Shown here: positions 7,102 through 14,267 of the stretch, one piece after another
Position numbering within the stretch: position 1 is the stretch's first letter
Layout: every line of letters starts with the position of its first letter
Assembly (NCBI GenBank): GCA_963580245.1
Contig: CAUZJO010000051.1
Location: forward strand, 1 to 29,615
Direction: 5' to 3'
Length of the DNA: 29,615 bases
Source of the DNA: CAUZJO01 sp963580245
GTDB lineage: Bacteria > Sumerlaeota > Sumerlaeia > MVZB01
The notes under the pieces: model-generated
Databases searched by the model: none
Seen by the model: the letters and a program-made list of their open reading frames with translations, nothing else
What the model was told of the DNA's origin: nothing
Position numbers and translations under genes: made by a program

Positions 7102-7284
7102 ATGAAGTTGAGGAAACTGCTTGCATTGGTGCTGCTTATCGCGGCTGTATCGTTTGTCGGGGTGGGTTGCCAGACCAACGGCGAAGATAAGAAGTCAGAT
7201 CATCCGGCCTCGGAACACCCGTCGGAACATCCGGACCACGACCATGCGGACTCGGAACACCCGTCGGAACATCCGGACAAGTAA
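7102..7284 (+). CDS. Small EHP-repeat lipoprotein
   Basis: 60 residues. MKLRKLLALVLLIAAVSFVG is a signal sequence, followed by VGC with the lipidated Cys. The mature chain is almost wholly made of S-E-H-P-S-E-H-P-D units with H-D-H, giving eight His and many acidic residues. This composition suggests binding of divalent metal ions in the periplasm, but that is inference from composition. A good AGGAG lies 8 bases before the ATG. Similar tiny EHP-rich lipoproteins are, to my knowledge, common in Planctomycetes-like bacteria, without a known role. The transglutaminase-like lipoprotein follows 75 bases downstream. Confidence 0.75.
   Translation: MKLRKLLALVLLIAAVSFVGVGCQTNGEDKKSDHPASEHPSEHPDHDHADSEHPSEHPDK
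7209..7278 (+). repeat. Tandem 28-bp coding repeat in the EHP lipoprotein
   Basis: CTCGGAACACCCGTCGGAAC and the next 8 bases occur exactly at 7209-7236 and 7251-7278, a 42-base (14-codon) period. The identity at third positions indicates a recent in-frame duplication of the SEHPSEHPD unit. Confidence 0.85.
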
Positions 7285-7359
7285 CATCAGGGGTGAGATC
7301 TCCCGAAGTGATTCTCCGTCTCGGGACCGCGGATTGAGTTGCGCGGGGAAAGGAATGTC

Positions 7360-8715
7360 GTGAACTGGCGAAATTCAATTTTCGCGGTGATGGTCGTTTG
7401 CGCCGCGCTCACTGGATGCTCGACGGCGCGGGAGGTAGACCAAGCCGCGATCGACTCGGTGCCTTCCGTGCCCAGTGTCGTCACGGCCGATATACAGGCA
7501 GGCATCGAGAAACACATCGACGAGCAGACCCGTCTAGGCGGGGGATATTTCAGTGTTCCCTTTGAAGACGATGAACTGCGCCTGAAGCTGGTCCGCGTCC
7601 ACACCGAGTACCTGGCCAACCTGGGCGCGCGCCGCCATTTTGCCTGCGTGGATCTGGCGAGCGCCGACGGAAATGTCTATGACGTGGATTTCTTCCTGGC
7701 TGGCGATCCCGGCGCGATGACCGTCACCGAAACCACCGTCCACAAGATCAACGGCCAACCGCTTTATGTCTGGAAGCAAGAGCGTGACAAGACGTGGCGG
7801 CGCGCTCCCGTTAAAGATGCGTCGCCGGGTCTGCTCGGGGTCATCCACGGTGACGACGAATTCGAGTTTCTGTATCGGGCGACGCTGCCCGAGATGACCG
7901 AAACCGCCCGCATGTGGATTCCTCTGCCCACCACGGACCAATTCCAGACGGTGGAGGTAAAGTCTATCACCGCTCCGGGCGAGCGCGAGACCCTGTGGGA
8001 TAAGGAATATGGAAACAGGATCCTGTTCCTGACGCTTAGCCCGGAAGACAGCGGGGAAACCGTCGAAATCCGCTTCCAGGCGCAGCGCCGTGAAAAGGGC
8101 GTTTATCAAGCCAATACGCCGGCCCCCGAGGCATTCCTTGAACCGGAACGTCTGGTGCCGGCCAATGACGAATTCCACGGCATCGCCACGAAAGTCGTCG
8201 AAGGCAAGGAGGGCGACTTGGTGCGCGCCCGCGCTCTCTACGACCACGTCATCGACCGCATGCGTTACATGAAGTATGGCGACGGCTGGGGGAAGGGCGA
8301 TGCCGTCTATGCGTGCGACGCGAAGACCGGCAACTGCACGGATTTTCACTCCTACTTCATTGCGTTGTCGAGGTCCGTCGGCATCCCCGCGCGTTTCGCC
8401 ATCGGCACGTCAATCCCTTCGGAAAGGAATGACGGCGGCATCGACGGCTACCACTGCTGGGCGGAGTTCTACACCGACGGCAGGTGGTGGCCCATTGACA
8501 TCAGCGAAGGCGACAAGTGTTCGGGCCTGGCGGGCTATTACTTCGGCCACCATCCGGCAAACCGTTTCGAACTCAGCCGCGGCCGCGACCTTGTGGTTGA
8601 TCCAAGCCCGGAATCCGGTCCGATCAACTTCCTCGCCTACCCCGTGCTGGAAGTAGGCGGTAAGCCGGTGAAAGTGAAAGTCGAGTTTTCCTTCAATCGA
8701 AGCGAATCTAGCTAG
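7360..8715 (+). CDS. Transglutaminase-like lipoprotein
   Basis: 451 residues. GTG at 7360 was chosen because AAAGGA lies 5 bases upstream and a lipoprotein signal follows at once (MNWRNSIFAVMVVCAALTGC). The N-terminal half is a beta-rich domain (FEFLYRATLPEMTETARMWI, then LPTTDQF) typical of bacterial transglutaminase-like proteins. The C-terminal core has the papain-like triad of the Transglut_core family: Cys in TGNCTDFHSYFIAL, His in GYHCWAEFY and Asp in WWPIDISEGDK. It is likely a periplasmic, membrane-anchored peptidase or acyltransferase acting on cell-envelope peptides. The substrate is unknown. It is probably co-transcribed with the EHP lipoprotein. The 126-base gap to the convergent gluQ holds a CCGTGA/TCACGG inverted repeat but no T-run. 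Confidence 0.88.
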   Translation: MNWRNSIFAVMVVCAALTGCSTAREVDQAAIDSVPSVPSVVTADIQAGIEKHIDEQTRLGGGYFSVPFEDDELRLKLVRVHTEYLANLGARRHFACVDLASADGNVYDVDFFLAGDPGAMTVTETTVHKINGQPLYVWKQERDKTWRRAPVKDASPGLLGVIHGDDEFEFLYRATLPEMTETARMWIPLPTTDQFQTVEVKSITAPGERETLWDKEYGNRILFLTLSPEDSGETVEIRFQAQRREKGVYQANTPAPEAFLEPERLVPANDEFHGIATKVVEGKEGDLVRARALYDHVIDRMRYMKYGDGWGKGDAVYACDAKTGNCTDFHSYFIALSRSVGIPARFAIGTSIPSERNDGGIDGYHCWAEFYTDGRWWPIDISEGDKCSGLAGYYFGHHPANRFELSRGRDLVVDPSPESGPINFLAYPVLEVGGKPVKVKVEFSFNRSESS

Positions 8716-8841
8716 CCGCCACGAACTGAAGAATCCCACTTAATCCATGTCGTTGGCTTTGGACTGCGCCGTGACGTTCATCACGGTAAAAATCGGTATT
8801 CCCCTGACCGGAGATCCAACAAAACCGGTTCGCGCCCCGTT

Positions 8842-9732
8842 CTAGGAAACCAACGGCGTCTCCAGGATGCGGCGGCGGGCTTGGGCCGGGGTTAGGCCTG
8901 CTTCGCGCAGCGCGCGCAGTGAATAGGAGCCGACGCGTTTGGACATGCGCCGGCCCTCGGCGTCGGCGACCAGCGGGACGTGCGAGTAGGCGGGCTCGGG
9001 CAAACCCAGTGCGCGCATCACGGCAAGTTGGCGCGGAGTCGAGCTCAGCAGGTCCGCGCCGCGCAGCACGTGGGTGATCCCCATCACGGCGTCATCCACC
9101 GCGCAGGCCAACTGATACGCCCACAACCCGTCGCGCCGCCGGACGATAAAGTCGCCGCAAGAGCGATCGAGATGAAAGCTTTGGGGACCGCATGAGTCGT
9201 CGGTAAACGCCACCTCCGGGGCTCGATCGACGCGGAACCGGACGGCGGCCCCCAGCTGATGGGCCTGCTGGGTCCGTGGGTCTTTGTCGCGGCAGGCGCC
9301 GGGATAGACCGGTTCGTCGCCTTCGCCGTGCGGCGCGCTGGCTTCGCGCAGGTCCTTGCGGCTGCACGTGCACGGGAACGTCAGTCCCTCGCGGTCGAGC
9401 CGGTCCAGTGCCGCCTGGTAGATGTTACCGCGCTCGGATTGACGATACGGCCCCGCCGGCCCCCCGACGTCGGGTCCCTCGTCCCAATCCATGCCCAGCC
9501 AGCTCAGGTCCTCGATCATGCGCGCCTCGGCGCCGGGTGCGCTGCGCGGCCCGTCCAGATCCTCGATGCGCAGAATGAACGTCCCGCCCCGGCGCCGGCA
9601 ATCCTTCCAGGCCACCCACGCCGTGCGCAGGTTGCCCAGGTGCAAGTCGCCGGTGGGACTGGGCGCATAGCGGCAGGCGGGTCGTTCGCGGGGGACGGGC
9701 CGCAGTCGGGTGGGGAGGTTATCCGGGTCCAT
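8842..9732 (-). CDS. gluQ: Glutamyl-Q tRNA(Asp) synthetase
   Basis: Activates glutamate and transfers it to the queuosine at position 34 of tRNA(Asp). It is a truncated GluRS paralogue lacking the anticodon-binding domain. The 296-residue length fits (E. coli YadB is about 300). Visible are the HIGH-like APSPTGDLHLGNLRTA, LRIEDLDGPR, the family zinc-site residues (CTCSRKD and YPGACRD), DFIVRRRDGLWAYQLACAVD and the KMSKS-like GRRMSKRVGS. ATG 9732 was preferred because GGAGG lies about 11 bases upstream; an ATG at 9753 lies inside the preceding gene. It overlaps or abuts the HAD gene and is probably translationally coupled to it. Confidence 0.93.
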   Translation of the reverse strand: MDPDNLPTRLRPVPRERPACRYAPSPTGDLHLGNLRTAWVAWKDCRRRGGTFILRIEDLDGPRSAPGAEARMIEDLSWLGMDWDEGPDVGGPAGPYRQSERGNIYQAALDRLDREGLTFPCTCSRKDLREASAPHGEGDEPVYPGACRDKDPRTQQAHQLGAAVRFRVDRAPEVAFTDDSCGPQSFHLDRSCGDFIVRRRDGLWAYQLACAVDDAVMGITHVLRGADLLSSTPRQLAVMRALGLPEPAYSHVPLVADAEGRRMSKRVGSYSLRALREAGLTPAQARRRILETPLVS

Positions 9733-9737
9733 GCGCT

Positions 9738-10493
9738 TCACGCCCTCCGGCATTCGGGGCGCGCCAGAATGTCGAGCACGCCCTCGATCTGGGGTCGCGG
9801 GGCGATGTAGTCGGCGACGGCCTTGATTTCCTCGTGGGCGTTGGCCGGACAGGCAAAAAAGCCCACCGCCCGCCGCAGAGGCAGGTCCCCCACCGTGTCG
9901 CCGATGCCCGCGGTTTGCTCGCGCGAGACGCCCAGTTCGGCTTGCAGCATCTCAAGTGCCCGGCCCTTGTTCACGCCCTTCAGTGAGCAATTGAGGTACA
10001 GGTGCGAGGCGTTGATCAGGAGTTCCGGCCCCCCGCGTTCGCGCAGATATGCCTCGATGCGCTCCTGGATCGTACCGAATACTTCAACGTTTTCCGAAAA
10101 GATCGAGACCTGGGCCTCCTTGCCGAATTGCAGAATGGCATCGGGGAAGGACGGCAGGACCTCGGTTTCGATAAAGGCCCGCACCGTGCGCATGCCGAGC
10201 AGTTTCTCCTCGCTGACGCCGGGCGCATATCGGGCGCGGTTGCCGGTCAGGCTGTAGAAGACGGCCCCGTTCTCGGCGATGGCCGGCGCGCGCACGTCGA
10301 GCAGTTTCATCAACAACTCGACGTAGGGTTGGGGCCGGCCGGTGCACAGGGTCATCGGGGCGAGCGCGCCTCGACCGGCGTTGGCCTCCCGCACCCGGCG
10401 GGCAAATTCCAAGAACGCCTCCATGTCCCAAGCGACCGAAGCCTCGCTGCTCAAACAGCCGTCGATGTCGCTAATGATCCACTTGATGCCCAT
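9738..10493 (-). CDS. HAD-superfamily phosphatase, Cof/phosphoglycolate-phosphatase-like
   Basis: 251 residues. HAD motif 1 is SDIDGCLSS (nucleophile and acid Asp), motif 2 is CTGRP, the Lys of motif 3 is in GVNKGRALEML, and motif 4 is GIGDTVGDLPLRRA followed by GFFACPANAHEEIKAVADY. A mixed cap domain lies between motifs 2 and 3, as in HAD-IIB enzymes (archaeal phosphoglycolate phosphatase, sucrose-phosphate phosphatase, Cof). The substrate cannot be told. ATG 10493 was chosen because GGAGGT lies 9 bases upstream; an upstream in-frame Met at 10562 lacks an RBS. Its stop overlaps the gluQ ribosome-site region. Confidence 0.85.
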   Translation of the reverse strand: MGIKWIISDIDGCLSSEASVAWDMEAFLEFARRVREANAGRGALAPMTLCTGRPQPYVELLMKLLDVRAPAIAENGAVFYSLTGNRARYAPGVSEEKLLGMRTVRAFIETEVLPSFPDAILQFGKEAQVSIFSENVEVFGTIQERIEAYLRERGGPELLINASHLYLNCSLKGVNKGRALEMLQAELGVSREQTAGIGDTVGDLPLRRAVGFFACPANAHEEIKAVADYIAPRPQIEGVLDILARPECRRA

Positions 10494-10588
10494 CAAGACC
10501 AGACCTCCGTCGGCGATGTGCTCACGTCCCGTTTTATAGCGGCCCGCGGGCCTGTGTGGCAATACACTTCTGGAGCTTTCGCGATAAG

Positions 10589-10622
10589 CGGGTGGATCTC
10601 ACGAAGCCGTGAGGTCCACCCG
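10589..10622. repeat. Strong 14-bp inverted repeat
   Basis: CGGGTGGATCTCAC (10589-10602) pairs with GTGAGGTCCACCCG (10609-10622) around GAAGCC, with a single G-T wobble. No T-run follows on either strand, so it is not a standard terminator. It lies in the 5' region of the HAD gene: a REP-like element, a 5'-leader structure or a remnant of a mobile element. Confidence 0.6.
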
Positions 10623-10689
10623 TCGAAGTTGGGCCTCAGAGCCTCCTCGTCGTTCGATTGACAATTTGTCGCTCTAGGGTCCACCTGGC

Positions 10690-11058
10690 CTATTGATACA
10701 GCTCCCCGTAGACTGCCTGGTTGCGGGTGCCTTGGATGGAGTGGTTGGGAGCTTGGGCTTGGTTTTGGGGGGCACCGTGTAGGCCGTTCCAGGTTAGGGC
10801 TTTGGGGAATGGCGAGGCGTGGATCAGCGAGCGCGTGGGGCGCGGGTAGTCCGCCAGCGGCTCGGCGCTCAGGGCGTGGACGCCGCCGTTTTTGGTGGCG
10901 ATGACGATCTCGGCAAGGTTGTTTAACGTCCAGGAGCCGGCGGCATGGGTCGAGTCGGCGTTGCCGATCTGGGCGGTGTGGCGCAGCGTATCGCCCGGGT
11001 TGGCCTGGCCGTCCATTCCTGGGTTGTCGTGCAAGGCGTCGGCAATCGAGAGTTGCAC
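10690..11058 (-). pseudogene. Fragment resembling DUF11-type adhesin repeat
   Basis: A 122-codon frame from GTG without a recognisable RBS. The segment LHDNPGMDGQANPGDTLRHT followed by AQIGNADSTHA resembles the D-G-D-G-x-A-x-P-G-D-T-L-x-Y-T motif of DUF11/CNA-like extracellular repeats. The rest (APQNQAQAPNHSIQGTRNQA) is low in complexity and unlike a folded domain. With no signal peptide and an AT-rich break just upstream (11059-11110), it looks like a piece of a larger surface protein. The rest of 10494-11115 has only the inverted repeat and a possible promoter. Confidence 0.35.
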
Positions 11059-11078
11059 TTAAAGGTTTAATTTATAAT
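11053..11078 (+). promoter_or_regulatory. Candidate promoter for the RimK-like ligase
   Basis: A perfect TATAAT (11073-11078) sits in a conspicuously AT-rich block (11059-11110). TTGCAC (11053-11058) is the nearest -35-like match, only 14 bases away, so the pairing is poor. The AT-rich block itself is the clearest such stretch in the window. Confidence 0.3.
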
Positions 11079-11115
11079 GATTAATTAGTATATCGTTTAT
11101 CATAAAGCTGTATGG

Positions 11116-11997
11116 GTGTCTATGATTTGCATGCGCTCAACCTCCAATGGTCATCATCAAGTCCTGGGCATGAATTATCGTAACCGAGAACTGGTTGCGG
11201 CCCACAATCCAAAACGCGCGATCGCTCAAGCGAATGACAAGATCGCCTCCAAACAGCTCTTGTTTCAGCAAGCTATCCAGGTTCCGGCCTTGATCGCGGC
11301 CATACGGGTTCCATCCGACGTCGAAAGGGTCTATCCCGCCCTGGTCCGCTCGGAGAAAGGGTTTGTCGTCAAGCCCGCGCGGTCGGCCCAGGGGCGCGGC
11401 GTGATCCCCTTTTCAAGGGCCCTGGCCGAGCGGGTCTTGCCTCATCAAGGCGAACCGCTCACCCGGCGAGCATTCCGATACTACATTAGCCGGATCCTTC
11501 ACGGAGAATTCTCATTCGGGCGTCCCATGGATGCGGCACTCGTCGAACAACGCATCCGGCCCGACGAGTCTTGGATCATGTCGGACCTTCCGGGACCACC
11601 GGACTTGCGCATCATCGTGCTTCACGGACGACCGGTGATGGCAATGGCCCGGCTGCCGACGCTGATCTCCGCGGGCCGGGCCAATCTCCACCGCGGGGCG
11701 GTCGGCCTGGGGATTGACCTGGAGTCCGGCACGAGCACTCATGCCATCTGGCGAGAGCAACCGGTGACGCATCATCCTGATTCGGGACTGGCGCTACGGG
11801 GCTTGAGGGTCGCGGGCTTCGAGGAATGTCTTAATTTGACGGTCCGTTGCGCCCAAGCGTTGCCGCTGGGCTATATGGGCGTGGACATCATGCGTGACAA
11901 GAATGACGGACCGTACGTCATTGAGTTGAATGCCCGTCCAGGGCTCGCCATCCAGCTCGCAAACCAGAGAGGTTTAGGAGCCGTATGCCACGGTTAA
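11116..11997 (+). CDS. RimK-related alpha-L-glutamate ligase-like protein (ATP-grasp)
   Basis: 293 residues of the ATP-grasp family TIGR02291 (alpha-L-glutamate ligase-related). VLGMNYRNRELVAAHNPKRA near the N-terminus is a family hallmark. The ATP-grasp core has GFVVKPARSAQGRGVI, LVEQRI, DLRIIVLHGRPVMAMARLPT, the family-typical ANLHRGAVGLGIDLESG, and the metal/ATP-site residues in YMGVDIM and YVIELNARPGLAIQLAN. It is predicted to ligate an amino acid to a carboxylate; the substrate is unknown. GTG 11116 is only one option, since ATGs at 11122 and 11131 are in frame. The C-terminus ends soon after LANQRGL, somewhat earlier than expected, and overlaps the next gene by 13 bases. The usual partner (an inactive transglutaminase fused to a 7-TM domain) is absent. 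Confidence 0.85.
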   Translation: MSMICMRSTSNGHHQVLGMNYRNRELVAAHNPKRAIAQANDKIASKQLLFQQAIQVPALIAAIRVPSDVERVYPALVRSEKGFVVKPARSAQGRGVIPFSRALAERVLPHQGEPLTRRAFRYYISRILHGEFSFGRPMDAALVEQRIRPDESWIMSDLPGPPDLRIIVLHGRPVMAMARLPTLISAGRANLHRGAVGLGIDLESGTSTHAIWREQPVTHHPDSGLALRGLRVAGFEECLNLTVRCAQALPLGYMGVDIMRDKNDGPYVIELNARPGLAIQLANQRGLGAVCHG

Positions 11998-12773
11998 ACC
12001 GAAATATTCTTTGTAACTCGACCAAGTGTCTTGTTTCCGAACAGCCGTGGGTGTGTGCGGGGAGAACCGCCCTCCGCGCCGGTTTGGTTTTACCTTTTAT
12101 GATGCTGCTAAGTCTTGGCCTGGCGGGCTGTCAGAAGGGAAAGGCCATCGAAGCCGATTTTAAGACGGCCCAGTGGGATTCCTTGCCATCCGATGAGCAA
12201 ATCGCGCCCCGGTATCAACAGGCCAGAGATTACATGGAACAGGCGCAATGGACACTGGCCGAGGAAATGTTGCGCGATCTGGCGCAAGGTGAGCCATCCA
12301 ACCCGGCCTATCGGAACGATCTTGGGGTCTGTTTGCTCAAGATGGAACGGTTTAAAAAGGCTGATAAGGCATTTCAGCCGAGGTGTGTTGTGGAGCCGTG
12401 TCGGAGACGCGCAGCGAGCTGAGCGGGCCTATCGCGAGGCCCTTTGGATCAACTCTCATTACCCCGATGCGCTCTTTAATTTGGGGCTTTTGTTGCAAAA
12501 GGAAGGCAGACCTCTAGAAGCGAAAGAGGCTTATGAACAACTTATTTCCCTTACGCGAGCGGCCCGATTCTTTAAGGCGTATTATAATCTCGGTGTGCTG
12601 GCGGCGGAGCGCGAGGACTGGCAAAACGCGATCCAGTACTACGAACAGTGGAGTGTACCAGCTTTTTGAGACAGGAAGTTAAGCTTGTTGCCGAATCCGT
12701 CCGGGCGATTCGAGCCCGTCGCGGTTTGGATTTTCCAAGGCATGGGGAGCAGCTCGGAACGGTCGATGGGTGA
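11985..12773 (+). pseudogene. TPR lipoprotein broken by two frame changes
   Basis: Starts MPRLNRNILCNSTKC after AGGAG, with a lipoprotein signal (LVLPFMMLLSLGLAGC). TPR helices follow: QQARDYMEQAQWTLAEEMLR, NPAYRNDLGVCLLKMERFKK. Near 12375 the frame is lost after KADKAFQ and coding resumes at +1 with VLWSRVGDAQRAERAYREAL, YPDALFNLGLLLQKEGRPLE and YYNLGVLAAEREDWQNAIQY. Near 12650 it shifts back to the first frame with SFLRQEVKLVAESVRAIRAR, ending at TGA 12771-12773. A TPR unit appears shortened at each break, so small deletions rather than single-base errors are likely. Intact relatives would be periplasmic scaffold lipoproteins. It overlaps the ligase gene, implying co-transcription. Confidence 0.7.
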
Positions 12774-13092
12774 GAAGGATGGAGTGAGCGCCCCACCCTC
12801 TCGGCGACCGTTCGTCGCAGTCCGACCGGCTATCCCTGGCTTCTTAGTCGATCCTGAAAAAGCCCCGCTCAAGACGTTTCTTGATCGCACCGGGCTGGCC
12901 CAGGGCCGGATGTTCCATGATGCGCTGTGGGGCTGGGAGATTTTGGGTGGCGCAAAGCAGTCGGCAGCGTATAATAGAGAGGAGCAACCCCCGCCGCCGG
13001 GTCAGATCGTCCAACTGACCGGGAAGCGGGGACGGCCTCGAACCGTGAAGCGGCTGGGGGCCGACGATCTCCACGGGGTCGATCATGGGTAA
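12766..13092 (+). CDS. Small hypothetical protein upstream of the integrase
   Basis: 108 residues if started at ATG 12766; the frame is open from 12685. Visible are FLVDPEKAPLKTFLDRTGLA, MFHDALWGWEILGGAKQSAA and a basic KRGRPRTVKRLG resembling an AT-hook. Its start overlaps the TPR stop (ATGGGTGA) and its stop overlaps the integrase start (ATGGGTAA at 13085), the spacing of translationally coupled genes. It may be a DNA-binding accessory protein of the integrase, but that is inferred from position and the basic motif. An overlapping minus frame is less convincing. Confidence 0.45.
   Translation: MGEKDGVSAPPSRRPFVAVRPAIPGFLVDPEKAPLKTFLDRTGLAQGRMFHDALWGWEILGGAKQSAAYNREEQPPPPGQIVQLTGKRGRPRTVKRLGADDLHGVDHG
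12844..12863 (-). repeat. Inverted copy of the 20-bp repeat at 429-448
   Basis: TTAGTCGATCCTGAAAAAGC is the exact reverse complement of 429-448. Here it lies just upstream of the tyrosine recombinase, inside the small coupled ORF. Confidence 0.6.
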
Positions 13093-14257
13093 AACAACGG
13101 AGATGCGGGTCGGATTCGTGCGGATAAAACTGGTCGTCGAGAACAAATGGCGGGCGTCATGGTGGGACGCGGTAACCCAGCGTCATATCCGTCAGATGTT
13201 GCCAGTCACCCGGCTGGCCGACGCCAAGGCCGAGGCCGAAGCGATCAACCAGGGCCTCCTGCAGGGCCACGGGTTCCGGGGCCGGATGCGGGGTGGCGCG
13301 GATCATGGCGTCGATCTGTCCATCAGGGACGCGGTGCTCGGGGCGATCAGAAACAACGACGCCAACCCCGACACCCGGCGGCATTATCTGGACCAGTTCA
13401 ACCGCTTCGCCGATTATCTGAGTCCGGCGGCAAAACCTTGCGCATGATACGTTGCGCCACCGTCTGCGAGTGGTGCGCATGGTCGCAAAATACATGGCTC
13501 GGACATGGCCGGATCAGTATCGGGACGTGACGGTCGCGATCCGGCTCAAGCGGGCCGCACCGGAGGAGAAGAACGCCGCCGATTTGATCTTGTCGCCTGC
13601 CCAGATTTGTGAGCTGATCGATTGGCTTGAGACTGATTGGTCAGAGGAACACCAGCCCGCCCCTGGTCGCTACGCGGCGGCGCGCAGCTTCCCGGCTTTG
13701 GCGATCGTGGCGCGGTTGCAAGGTTGGTGCGGCCTTCGGATGATGGAGGCCGGTTATATCCGCGAACAGGACGTCGACTTTGCGCGAGGGACGCTGAGCG
13801 TGGTCGAAAGCACTGCGCATCGGCCCAAGAATCTGGCAAGCTGGCGGGGTGGATTCGGTCCCTGGAGGTGCGCCACCCCGAAGGCTATCTATTCTTCCCC
13901 AACCAGTCGAAAGCCAGGACGGGCAAGGCGGGGGGCTATAGCCACAACGCCCTCATGGTGCGGTGGGGCGACGCCTTGGCCCGCGCGCGGCGGTCCGGTC
14001 TGGAGCTTCCCGGCCAATTCGTCGCCAGGCGGTTGAGGGCGTCCTTCATCACTGTGCTGCGGGGCATGGGGGTCGATACGGACATCCTGAGAAAGTACGT
14101 CGGCCACGCCCCCGAAACGATGTTGGCGGCGCACTACCTCATGATCGATCTGGAGAGGATGAGGACGGTGGCCGAGCACGCCCAGCGGCTGGTCGAAACC
14201 CATGCCGAGAAGGTGCGGGCCGGGGGCCGGACGGGGACCGCACTAACATCTAACTAA
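13085..14257 (+). pseudogene. Tyrosine recombinase/integrase with two compensating frameshifts
   Basis: The N-terminal part (WWDAVTQRHIRQMLPVTRLA, RRHYLDQFNRFADYLS) is a SAM-like core-binding domain. The frame is lost at an A4 run (13432-13435): with one A fewer it would read on into LAHDTLRHRLRVVRMVAKYM. The catalytic part has Arg I in GWCGLRMMEAG. At a G4 run (13846-13849) the frame shifts back: with one G more, KNLASWR joins GWIRSLEVRHPEGYLFFPN. Arg II lies in RRLRASFITVLRGMG; the usual preceding His is not visible. LRKYVGHAPETM and AAHYL supply the His and the catalytic Tyr. Both breaks are one-base changes in homopolymers and compensate, so the gene may be intact in the cell. The element it moves is not evident. 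Confidence 0.8.
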
Positions 14258-14267
14258 CATCGCAAAA

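Noticed and set aside
6845..7105. 86-codon plus-strand ORF before the EHP lipoprotein
   Set aside because: It has no RBS, a mixed composition and no domain. It overlaps the start of the minus-strand TM gene.
8770..8800. Possible terminator between the transglutaminase gene and gluQ
   Set aside because: CCGTGA/TCACGG can pair, but the adjacent run is A on plus, and on minus no U-run follows the hairpin.
12844..13146. Minus-strand ORF ending RGFFRID
   Set aside because: It overlaps the better-supported plus-strand ORF that is coupled at both ends. It has no RBS or family match.
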